Shown in pieces: positions 23,018 through 33,059 of a stretch of DNA of 64,000 nucleotides. The translations under genes were made by a program, and so were the position numbers. The notes beneath the pieces are model-generated. The model was not told the origin of the DNA and did no database searches. It saw nothing but the letters and a program-made list of their open reading frames with translations. How positions within the stretch are numbered: the first letter of the stretch is position 1; each line of letters begins with the position of its first letter. Source of the DNA: Oncomelania hupensis (lineage: Eukaryota > Mollusca > Gastropoda > Littorinimorpha > Pomatiopsidae). The stretch lies in assembly GCA_036898135.1 (NCBI GenBank), contig CM072515.1, positions 23,168,700 through 23,232,699 on the forward strand, given 5' to 3'.

Positions 23018-24218
23018 ATTATTGGCGAAGTACCACTGAACAGATTTTTAACCTCAGAATAATCTGTGAGAAATACCTACAGCACCAACAACATCTATAT
23101 CATATGTTCATAGACTTCAAGAAGGCGTTTGACCGAGTCTGGCATGCAGCTCTATGGGCAACAATGAAAGTGTACAACATCAGCCCTAAAATTATTGAAG
23201 TCATCAAAAGCCTGTATGACAAGGCTACCAGTGCAGTCCTCCACAACAGCGCCATCGGGAACTGGTTCAGAACAACAATCGGTGTGCGTCAAGGATGCCT
23301 ACTCTCTCCAACACTCTTCAACATCTTCTTAGAGCGCATCATGTCAGATGCTCTTGCAGACCATGAAGGCACAGTCAGCATAGGGGGTAGAGCAATCTCC
23401 AATCTTCGTTTTGCAGATGACATTGATGGATTGGCTGGAGAGGAACAAGAACTTGAACAGCTGGTACAGAGGCTTGACACCACCTCCAGAGCCTATGGAA
23501 TGGAAATAAGTGCAGAGAAGACCAAAATGATGACCAACAACACCAATGGCATCAATACGGACATCAAAGATTAAGGCCAATCCCTCAACACAATGCATAG
23601 CTTCAAATATTTAGGAGCCATTGTATCAGACAATGGGTCCCGACAGGAAGTCCTCTCCATGATCGCACAAACAACTGCTGCCCTGACAAGGTTGAAGCCC
23701 ATTTGGAAAGACAGGACCATCAGTCTACATTCCAAAGTAAGACTGCTGCGCTCCCTAGTCATCTCCATCTTCCTATATGCTTGCGAAGCATGGACCCTCA
23801 CAGCAGATCTCCAACGAAGAATACAAAGCATGGAGATGAGGTGCTACAGAAGACTTCTGGGCATTTCCTATACCCAACACATCACCAACGATGAAGTCCG
23901 ACAGACCATCACACAAGCCATTGGACAACACGATGACCTGCTAACAGTGGTGAAGAAACGGAAACTCCGATGGTATGGCCACGTCACCAGATCATCAGGC
24001 CTTGCAAAGACTATTCTGCAAGGCACAGTGCAAGGAGGTAGAAGAAGAGGGAGACCGAAAAAGAGGTGGGAGGACAACATTCGAGAATGGACTGGTTTGA
24101 CACTGAGCGAAGCCATCAGGGCTGCTGAGGACAGAGAAAGATGGCGTATGCTGGTTAAACGATCATCTGTTGTGCCCCTACGACCTTCGGGTTACGGGAC
24201 AGGATAGGATAGGATAGG
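23018..24218 (+). pseudogene. 5'-truncated RTE-like LINE with (TAGGA)n tail
   Basis: It encodes the C-terminal half of a reverse transcriptase from 'RSTTEQIFNLR' onward. Motifs are 'FIDFKKAFDRVWH', 'GVRQGCLLSP' and the catalytic 'FADD' at about 23413. The C-terminal tail contains 'RRRGRPKKRWEDN'. One TAA at 23572-23574 interrupts an otherwise open frame that ends at about 24205. The 3' end is a run of GGATA units, shared with copies at 27898, 39466, 45007 and 63048. The endonuclease is missing. It inserted into intron 1 of the transposase gene. Clade (RTE) is my best reading. Confidence 0.85.
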
Positions 24219-24682
24219 TCATTATTGTGAATATTGTTCATGCACATAAAACATAATTTATTGTGATGTACAGGTCAAAGGATATGGATGGTTTAAGAAA
24301 GGTGGGAAATGATCATCTACAAGTTTGCTCAATGCAATAGTGGAAATAAAAATAGCCTACACAGTTTGCCAAACAATGAAGCCTACATTATATCTGTGTG
24401 GTTGTAACTGAAACATAACTAAAATCAAAATTACTATACTTAGATGTGCCACTACATACAGCAGTCTACGGTCCTAAGCCAAGTTAGATCTCCTAATAAC
24501 TGTGCACACCTTTTGAGAGTGTACAGAGTAATTTCATTTGTTGATCTGTTCAGTGTTCGGTCATGGGTGACTGAGGTCGATCGACAAGCCCACCAAAATA
24601 ATAATAAATACATACAAACAGCAATATAGCCATAAAAGGTGGATGCTTTACAGTTGCAGTGAGCAAAGTATGATTCACTTAC
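24219..24682. other. Remainder of transposase intron 1
   Basis: AT-rich intronic sequence downstream of the donor at 24681-24682 (minus strand gtaagtg). I see nothing else. Confidence 0.45.
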
Positions 24683-25029
24683 CAGTAGATGTTGGCGTAT
24701 CAAGGAAGTCTGTAGGCAGAAAATGCTTCGGGCATACAACACTGTTTTCTGTCGGAACAATGTTCCTCACGCTTCACTGCCTGAATCCACTTGGCTCGAA
24801 GCATCTTCGACTTTGGAAATTTATGACCTACGGGCGTATTACAGCCATATACTATGCATGTGTTTGAAGCGTGTGAGCAGCAAGGGCCTGTATCTGCCTC
24901 CACTCTCTGTAAAAGTTTCCATCTGGGTCGTCTGTTAGACGTCGGCTAATCCCGTTTACTACGTTTGTCGCTGCTTGAGCGAACTGATCCAGCGCCATTT
25001 TGCAACTACAATGCGCTGAGCTGCGCATG

Positions 25030-25526
25030 TGTGAGAAGATAGAATTTTAATTCTGGAGTAGAATTGTAATGTTGAAGTAGAATTTTAATTATGGTCCATA
25101 ATTTTAATTCTATCTTTTGACACTAATAAGCTGTGGAAAAGTGTATCAAAAGGCACAATTTTAATTGTGTCACACAATTAAAATTCTATATCACAATTGA
25201 AATTATCAAAACCAAAATTTTAATTATAAACTAGAATTTCAATTCTAATATAAAATTGTAATTGTGGGCTTTTGACACTAATAAGCTACGGTGTCAAAAG
25301 TCAGAATTAAAATTCTGTTATAGAATTTCAATTCTGCTTTTGATAATTTCAATTTTGTTACACAATTTCAATTCTCGAACATAGAATTTTAATTATGGAA
25401 AGTAAAATTTTAATTCTGAAACATAGAATTTTAATTATGTAATAGAATTTTAATTTTGCCAAGACAGAATTAAAATTCTATACTAGAATTAAAATTCTGG
25501 GCTTTTGACACTAATAAGCCGTCATA
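25030..25526. repeat. Right terminal region with palindrome array and three end-like modules
   Basis: Palindromes of the 'gaattttaattc' type fill this segment. The terminal sequence 'ttttgacactaataag' occurs three times, at about 25116, 25270 and 25503, the last being the true end. At 25270-25300 a right-end motif is followed directly by an inverted left-like 'ggtgtcaaaagtcagaatt'. The array is shorter than at the left end. Confidence 0.8.
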
Positions 25527-25532
25527 AAGGAC
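25527..25532. repeat. Right flanking direct repeat (candidate TSD) AAGGAC
   Basis: Identical to 10156-10161. Confidence 0.55.
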
Positions 25533-26740
25533 GAGCCTGTCAGTCAAGGACGAGGTAGCGCAAGCTCCTAGGAGGCTGGCATGCTAGGAGTCTGTCTTTC
25601 CGAGCTCCAGCATTCACCACTCGCTGAGGTGCTGGGCACCTTCCTTTCCTACCGTCTGCCGACCTGCATTTCCACTGCGGCGGTTTCCTGTTCAGCTTGC
25701 CTAGCCAACCTGCGTTTTCCACAGCGGCGGTTGCCGACCAGCATTTTCTACTGCGGCGGTCCTTAGGCTTTTTTCGAGCCCACACCTGCTCACGGAGACG
25801 TTCAGTCCCACAGCCGCCCAGCATGCAGAGATGAGGAGGACGCACCGTCGGTATGGTACGGGGGCCTGCCCGGCGGTGGCAGTACAGAAGTCGAAGCTGC
25901 TGACGCGGTTTGTGGGAGATTCCGATACGTCACTCCACTTCAACCTACATCCTTCATCTTCTTCCTATAGGGCTCCGTTGGTCCCGGCGTCGGTCGTGCT
26001 GCGTGGAAGGGCCCTCTTCGCTTGACTTCCGCCTGCCTGGCCTCTGGTTGCCCTTCACCTTTCTCTACGATTGGGCGACGTGGGGTTCCCTGTGGAGCGT
26101 GGCGACCTCCGGACTACAGGTGTTTCACCGCCAGTGGCACCCTGCGTTTGCCTACCCACCCTCACGCGGCCTCTGCTTGGCCACCTCCTTGTGGCCCTAT
26201 CGGCGCTTCCTTCATGAGCCACATCGGCACCTTCCCCAGGACCGGCCCTGCGTCCTTTTTGGCACCCTTACGGCATCTCGTTGCGCACCCATGCGCTTTT
26301 CACCTTTGGCCTAATGAAGGGCGGACTACTCTAGTGATGTCAACAAAATGATCGTTGGAGACTTTATAATCGCTAGAGTGGTCTGCCCTTCATTAGGCCT
26401 AACAGCGCGTATTCTTAGGCGACCAATGAAAGGTCGTAAAGCAGTTGCTATACATATTGGGATCGACTCGCGGCGTCGTGTCAAAATTCGAACCAGCTTA
26501 TGTGACTGCGTTTTTTTTAACAAATTCGCAGTGAATTTGGAGCCGACATCGTTGGAAGTGAAACGAATGTGTTGCTATGAGTGTTTGTGATTCGTCTGGC
26601 CCCTCCGTTTGATTTTGAAGTGGACACAAAAGGTAGGAAAGGCGTTTTTGGGGGGTCAGTCGTAAACCGGACGTTGAACGAGTGGTGGACCTTCTATGTA
26701 TAGTATTTAATTGAGGCGAGGCCTACGGACTTCACAGCCT
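25533..26740. other. GC-rich unassigned segment
   Basis: Its composition differs from the AT-rich transposon to the left. A diverged motif of the form 'ttccac..cggcgg' repeats three times at about 25665-25765. Open frames on both strands (for example 25910-26314 +) show no recognisable domain and no splice support. It could be a GC-rich gene exon, a promoter region or another mobile element. Confidence 0.4.
26308..26399. repeat. Strong inverted repeat (27-bp arms, 38-bp loop)
   Basis: 26308-26334 pairs with 26373-26399, for example 'ggcctaatgaagggcgg' with its complement. There are two mismatches, and both would be G-U pairs in RNA. Confidence 0.85.
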
Positions 26741-27085
26741 GTGGTCTACGGTGGAGGGGGCCGAGGTATTTGGAAGGGGTGGGGGGGACGGAGTGATGGA
26801 GTGAATAAGTCTTGAAAAAAGTTGTGTGCATGTGTGTGTGTGTGTGAAAGAGAGAGAGAGAGAGAGAGAAGTAGTTTTTCAGTGTGTGTTGTGTTGTGTT
26901 TGTGTGTGTGTTGTTGTTGTTGTTGTGTTTGTGTATGTGATATCAGTGTGTGTACGCGTGTCATATGAATGTGTGGTGTGTGGGTTTGAGTTCGTGTGCT
27001 GTGCTTGTGTGTATGTGAGTATAAGTGTGTGTGAGCCTATGTGTGCACTTTATGAAGTAGGCTTATGTACTCTTCTATATTAGTG
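26741..27085. repeat. GT-rich simple-sequence region
   Basis: (GT)n and (GA)n tracts at about 26826-26870 and GT-rich sequence to 27040. No gene. Confidence 0.7.
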
Positions 27086-27897
27086 TGCATAACGGATAGC
27101 CTTGTAATCTATGTCTCACATAGACTCACTAGCCTGATACAGGCTTCATGGTCTCTTAAGGAAGTTTTTAACTTAACTAAATGCACAACTCGCTTTACAT
27201 TTTAATTAATGATAGTTACATTCATAATAAAATCATTAAATAATGATAGCTTGCGAGTGTTAACTTCTAAGCCTGAATTTAAAATAATTATTAACAGTTT
27301 AATTTTATAATAAAATAACTAAAATAAAAATAACATGTGGGATTTTAACTTCCGAGTAAAAAATAATAAAGCCATAATAAAATTGTTAGTTGATGTTAGC
27401 ATATGACCTAACCGGTAATGTAACACAAACACACACATAAGTCCAGTCTCCATCCTCGGGGTTGCAGCAGAAAATAAACACGAGAATACGCTTTTTTGCT
27501 AGAGGAAATACATAGATTTGGTCTACACATCTAACACAGCGCAAATGAGATTTCTTGCAATATTGTGGGCGCACCTGGCGCCTTGAGTCAAATCCTGTAT
27601 TGAGCAGCCTCTAGAGATGGAAAATATTTTTTAGTAACGATTAAATGAAAGATAGAAAATTAGAAAGAAATAAAGACGAGTGAAATTAGGACTTCTTGCA
27701 ACTTTTCATGATTTGCAGCATCCAAGGTAAGGGTCAGCGTAGTAGTGTGACACATGTTAAGAGAAAATAGTGAAAGAATCATTTTATTTGGCCACAATGG
27801 TTTTGGCAGTAGGCTTACTATTACTCGGTCAGACATATTGAGAACTCCACATACTTCCTTGTGTAAACAACACTAGGCGTAGGGTAAAGGGCCGTCG
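27086..27897. other. No gene seen
   Basis: AT-rich sequence. 27590-27645 faintly resembles the 3' end of SINE family C ('ttgagcagc', 'aacgattaaat'). Confidence 0.4.
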
Positions 27898-28545
27898 TAT
27901 CCTATCCTATCCTATCCTATGCTAAGCTATCCCGTAACTCGAAGGTCGTTGGGGCACCACAGACGATCGTTTAACCAGCGTACTCCAACTTTCTCTGTCC
28001 TCAGCAACCCTCGTGGCTTCGCTCAGTGTCAAACCAGTCCATTCTCGAATGTTGTCCTCCAACCTCTCTTTCTGTCTCCCTCTTCTTCTGCCTCCTTGCA
28101 CCGTTCCTTGCAGGATGGTCTTTGCAAGGCCTGATGCTCAGGTGACGTGGCCATACCATCGGAGTTTCCGTTTCTTCACCACTGTGAGCATGTCATCGTG
28201 TTGTCCGATGGATTGTGTGATGGCCTGTCGGACTTCGTCGTTGGTTATCTGCTGGGTATAGGAAATGCCCAGAAGTCTTCTATAGCACCTCATCTCCATG
28301 CTTTGTATTCTTTGCTGTAGATCTGCTGTGAGGGTCCATGTTTCGCAATCGTATAGGAAGATGGAGATGACAAAGGAGCGCTACAGCCTTACCTTGGAGT
28401 GTAGACTGATGGTCCTATCTTTCCAAATGTGCTTCAATCTTGTCAGGGCAGCAGTTGTTTGTGCGATCCTGGAGATGACTTCCTGTCGGGACCCACTGCC
28501 CGATACAATGGCTCCTAAATTTTTGAAGCTATGCACGGTTGTGAC
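27898..28545 (-). pseudogene. 5'-truncated RTE-like LINE, 3' end with (TAGGA)n tail
   Basis: The minus strand matches the C-terminal part of the LINE at 23018-24218, from the 'FKNLGAIVS'-equivalent region to the end. The tail is 'tcctatcctatcctatcc' as seen on the plus strand at 27898. The reading frame is broken in several places. It lies about 400 bp beyond the host gene's polyadenylation signal. Confidence 0.8.
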
Positions 28546-28948
28546 CGTGCTTTTGGTGATAAGAATGCTACCTCTTCCTCTTTATCTTCCACTTCTTCTT
28601 CTTCTTTCTCCTTCTGATCTCATCTGACCAAGTGTCGTCGTTGATGATGATGTTGCCGTGGTAATTTGGTGGTGGTGACGGCGGTGATTGCGTTGTGGGT
28701 GGGCGTTAGGGTGAGGGGGGGGGGTAACATGCTGCTGTGGGTAGATAATCTGTTATACTGGTGATGTAGATGAGAGTTAGGACAAAGAGGATGACGCCGA
28801 ACATGATTTTGATGTTGATGACGATGATGATGATGATGATGATGATGGATGATGATGCTGACGACGACGACGAGACTGACGATAATAACACTCTCAGTGC
28901 TACTCTGATGATGCCTTAGGGCTTATCAGACCATGAGGAACCAATCAT
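28546..28948. repeat. Microsatellite-rich spacer
   Basis: (CTT)n near 28586-28612 and (GAT)n near 28810-28875. No gene. Confidence 0.6.
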
Positions 28949-28954
28949 TTTATT
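28949..28954 (-). terminator. Polyadenylation signal AATAAA of the seven-exon gene
   Basis: TTTATT on the plus strand is AATAAA on the minus strand, 161 bp beyond the stop codon at 29115. It is the nearest canonical signal downstream of the terminal exon. Confidence 0.55.
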
Positions 28955-29114
28955 TAAATTCGATTTTTATGTTGTGGCGTGTTGTCGTTCTTGCTGGCAT
29001 AGGACTGGTGCAGAGTTTGAATGATCATATTGTAGCTGCTGCAGATGTCTATGATAAGTCATTTTCTTCTCCTCTTCTTCTTCTTCGTCCTCTGTTACCG
29101 CTGCTGCTGCAATA

Positions 29115-29294
29115 TCAAAGGGAGTTGAGGCCGTTGTTGGCGTTGTCGGTGCCGTTGATGTCGGTGGGTGGCATGGTGTCGGTGGTGGTGGTTTCGGCGA
29201 ACAGCTCGTGCTGGACACTCAGTCGTCCGGCGTCTATCATGTCGTCTATGTCCGCTGTCCGAATCGCCGTCTCCATCTGCGCTGACGGGGTATA
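29115..29294 (-). CDS. Exon 7 (terminal) of the seven-exon gene
   Basis: 59 codons plus TGA. Acidic/Thr-rich C-terminus after 'METAIRTADIDDMIDAGRL'. Confidence 0.75.
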   Translation of the reverse strand, partial: YTPSAQMETAIRTADIDDMIDAGRLSVQHELFAETTTTDTMPPTDINGTDNANNGLNSL

Positions 29295-29339
29295 CTGTAA
29301 AATATTACAATACATACGTTGGTTTATTGATCGTTTCCT

Positions 29340-29393
<54 letters not shown>

Positions 29394-29458
29394 GCTGATT
29401 AGATTGTTTTTGATGTCCGCTTGCATCGCGCCAATAAAATCGCCATGTCCTTATGATA

Positions 29459-29522
<64 letters not shown>

Positions 29523-30137
29523 CGACGACGACGACAACGATGATGGTGATAATGATAATAAAATACACTGCTAGGATTGGAATATTAATAATCTTCTTAT
29601 CTTGTCTTGTCTCGTCTAGTCTATATATCACACCACTAACTGACCAACTGACCTGCCAGAGTCGGAGCACAGGCCTAGCTGGATGGACGTGCAGAATGAG
29701 CAGTGCCAGACCCAGCTCTTCAGGCAGTGCTAGACCGTTCTGGATAATCATCACCTTGTTGAGGCACAGCTCCGCCACGTCCAACGGTCTAGGCGTCTCT
29801 TGCTGCGTTACCTGGGCCAACAAAGTTCACCCAGATCATCTTTATTGTTACTGACGATGGCGACGACGACGACGACGACGATGATGATGATGGATGATGA
29901 CGACGAGAACTACGATGATGACGATGATGATGGATGATGAGGACGACGATGATGATGGATGACGATGATGATGATGGTGATGTTCGTACGATTTAATGAA
30001 TGTAATAATTGTCATTTTAAATGCTATAACTTAAATACTAACATTCTTCCTCCTCGTCCTAGTTGTAATTTAAACGATAAATTTAAATCATCATCATCCT
30101 CCTTTTCCTCCTCCTCCTCATCATCATCATCATCGTC

Positions 30138-30169
<32 letters not shown>

Positions 30170-32990
30170 CATTTTATACCTTGATGACCACAGCGGTGAG
30201 TTTGCCTTTGCGCGTGACGAGGGCGTGCACCTGGCCACTGAGCAGGCGCACTAGCCCCGACACCTTGACGTGGGCCGTCAGCCGTACCGCAATGGCCTGG
30301 AACGAGTCGAACCACGACTCCATCTTCTTCTCGAACAACCGCACCAGGTGATTGCAAAATTCACTGCACGCAACAACAAAATAAAACAAAAACAGGTGGT
30401 CAAGGGTTATCTTCTTAGGTTTTTGTTGGGTTCGCGCTCAAGCCCTGGAAACCTGTGGTGCAAAGCAAGATAAAAATAGCAAGTTTTCATTCTTTACCCT
30501 CAGCAGTATGATAGCTCTGGCGGTTCAGTGTTTATTTAGTGGGACCTAAATATCCTCTCTTCACTGCCGAAAGGCTAATGGTGGGGTTGGACGTTACACT
30601 TTCATGTTCATTCCCTTAGGCGACTATTCTCAGTCTTCTCAGATCGTTGCTTAATTAAACGATTTCCCACCATACAGACCCACTTCCGAACATCTTGTCC
30701 CTAACACCCCAGCATTGAGTCGAAAGGCCTCTGTCCTATTGTTTAAAAAAAAATAGCGTTAAAACAGAGATCCACTGCAAAACCTTCCTCTGCTTTGTAT
30801 CAGGAAACCCTGCTTTTTTTAAACGCAAAACTCAAGTTATGATTGCTACTCTCAAAGTGAATTAATCTTTTATTTTAAAATCTCTTCACATCGTGCGCAG
30901 TGACTTTAGACTTAAAACTCATTTAAACTAAATAATAATAAAGACTACGAACTGCCGAAGAAATTCATTCATTTTGCTGTTGAAAGTTATTTGATGGATT
31001 AAGGAAGTTTCGTGATATTCGGTGGATCGACTTTCTTTGTTGGGTTGGTCGCCAATAATAGTTACGTTTAGTTTGTAATGGAGTTCTTTGCAAGCAATGT
31101 GTGCGGAGTGGAGTGTTTTTGTACGTTTATGTTTTCTTGCGGTTGGTGCAGGAGAAAAAGAATATGAGTAGGAAAGGAGGAGGAGGAGGATGAAGAGATA
31201 TATGCGCTCTCGTTGTGCTGTATGTTGACGTGCTGTCGTACACTTCTTGCACGGTGTTGCACTGTCATTGTGATGCAATAAAATTAAAACCCTATAAAAC
31301 CCTGAGGCGAGAGAAATCTGAAAACTGTAAAATTATACTTAACAGTCCTCACATATACTTATTTTTGATTTCTGTGCTAACCTCAGGACTGAAGACTGAA
31401 GACTGAAGATTGAAAACTGACATTTTATTTCACTTCAGTAGAATAATACATTGTGCCTAGTAAGATATAAAAGGCTAATGGGAGGGGAGGGCGGGCGGGC
31501 GATGAAATAAAATACACATGCAAACCAACCGCAAATAGCAGTCTTTCATAACAGTAAAAGTCAATATTTATTTATTTATTTATTTATTTATTCTTACATA
31601 AGCATTTTTCCAGTTCAACAGCTGCTTAACCTTCGGGCGCTTAATCGGACGCCATTTTACCAGCTTTCATAGCATTAGTATTGTACAAATCTATACATTT
31701 CTAGTGATTGCCCCTCCCCCAGTAAGGGTACCGGGGGTTTCTGTATACATGTAAATAGTATACCACTTTCTGGAAATGTAGTGCTTTAAATTTCCACTGT
31801 CGCTGTCATTCTCATTTGTATTGTGTTTTATCAATAGATCGGTCACCGACCTTCTTTTTTTTTTAAATCTCTTCCAAAACTCCTCATTGGTGTGTGGGGT
31901 CTGTTGAGTCAGCTTGGGGATATTTGACGCTTTCTGCCAAATGGTCATTAGGGCTTTCCACGGTATTATTATTTAGCAATGAAGGCATTTTATATGTTTT
32001 GTTAATATTTGATGTTGATGTTTATATTCTATTTTGTTTTTGTAAACGAGAGTTCAATAAATTAGAGTATAGTTGTTGTTATTTTAATTTTTATTCATTA
32101 GAGTAACATAAGTTGTACTGATTACAGTATAGCCTCAGCGTCCCCTGCATGGGAGTTCCTTTGTTGTAAAGTGACCGGCTAGCGGAGTGCCTTCAGTGTT
32201 ACCATTAGGGTTATTTCAGCCGATTTCGTATACAGATCCGGAGTGAGTCCTCTTTCAACCAAGTGGTGGTCTTGATTCGGTTCTTTGCAGTCCGCTGGAC
32301 CCTATAAACGATGACTAACTAACTAACTAGTACTTGCCTGTTATGAATACTGGTGGAGGTGCTGTTGTTGCTGCTGCTGTTGTTAGAGCCAGACATGTGC
32401 AAACTTGTGAGACTGCCCCGGACGCCGATTTCGAAAGGGTTCTTGTGGAACTGCGAGGGGTGGGTGTCTGGCGCCTTACTCGAGCGAAATGTGTTGCCCC
32501 CATGGCTGTGCCCAACAGACTCCAATGTAATTGAACACAATACATTCATATAAAATAAAAAAAATATAGAGATCTTTTTTTTTTTCCTAAATCGGTTGAG
32601 GTTATAAACCGGGATCTAGTCTGCGTGCACTTGCATTCATTTCTCCGCACGGACTTTACAGATCCTGACATGATGCTCATGTACTAGACAGGTAAGTGGC
32701 CTGCAAACTCCACGCCCTATCCACCCTTCGTCCTGGTTGGCGCCGCTTTGCAGCTGCCGCGCTTTCGCTGAGAAGGCAATTCAAATAGATAGATATTCAG
32801 AGCTTATAGGGTCCAGCGGACTGCCAAGAGCCGAATCAGGACCACAGGCTATTCAAATGTCCAAAATCCAAACGACGATCACCACTACCTCTAAATCATC
32901 CTCATCATCCCCATCCTCCTCCTTTTCATCATCCTCATAAAATTTCCAAAATCCAACTCAAAATCAAACCACCATCACAACCACAGGAAC

Positions 32991-33059
<69 letters not shown>

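Larger units (their letters stand above)
20611..24900 (-). pseudogene. THAP-DDE_Tnp_4 transposase gene (ISL2EU-like), decayed
   Basis: There are four exons on the minus strand: about 24900-24683, 22979-22852, 22353-22213 and 21618-20611. Donors and acceptors are canonical and phases agree. Exon 1 encodes a THAP zinc finger (CIVYGC...WIQAV...CPKHF) with a 1-nt frameshift before 'CPKHF'. Exon 4 holds the DDE_Tnp_4 domain: D in 'VILDGTEIP', 'GGSTSDRQ', and E in 'HIERLIG'. The family's 'ADKGF' motif reads 'AGKGF', so a conserved, probably catalytic, Asp is lost (GAT to GGT). The 5' start is unclear because the THAP frame has no obvious Met. A LINE sits in intron 1. The protein would cut and join transposon ends in the nucleus. 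Confidence 0.8.
10162..25526. mobile_element. Composite ISL2EU-like DNA transposon, about 15.4 kb with nested insertions
   Basis: The left end (10162) reads 'tatgacggcttaatagtg' and continues 'tcaaaagtccagaattt'. The right end (25526) on the opposite strand reads 'tatgacggcttattagtg' and continues 'tcaaaagcccagaattt'. AAGGAC directly flanks both ends. Both termini run into arrays of AATT-rich palindromes. Inside are two convergent genes, SAP-SWIM-YqaJ (+) and THAP-DDE_Tnp_4 transposase (-). From family knowledge, ISL2EU (IS4EU) elements of PIF/Harbinger pair such a transposase with a YqaJ-type nuclease. Both genes are damaged and at least six younger insertions lie inside. The 6-bp repeat is longer than I expect for this group, so that boundary needs a second copy. 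Confidence 0.75.

Noticed and set aside
25910..26314. 134-codon ORF as a gene
   Set aside because: It lies in GC-rich DNA where chance frames are long. There is no domain, no splice support, and competing frames occur on both strands.
29305..29570. Poly-Asp/Met/Ile/Ser frames in the (GAT)n arrays
   Set aside because: Trinucleotide repeats are open in several frames. The real exons end at splice donors before the repeats.
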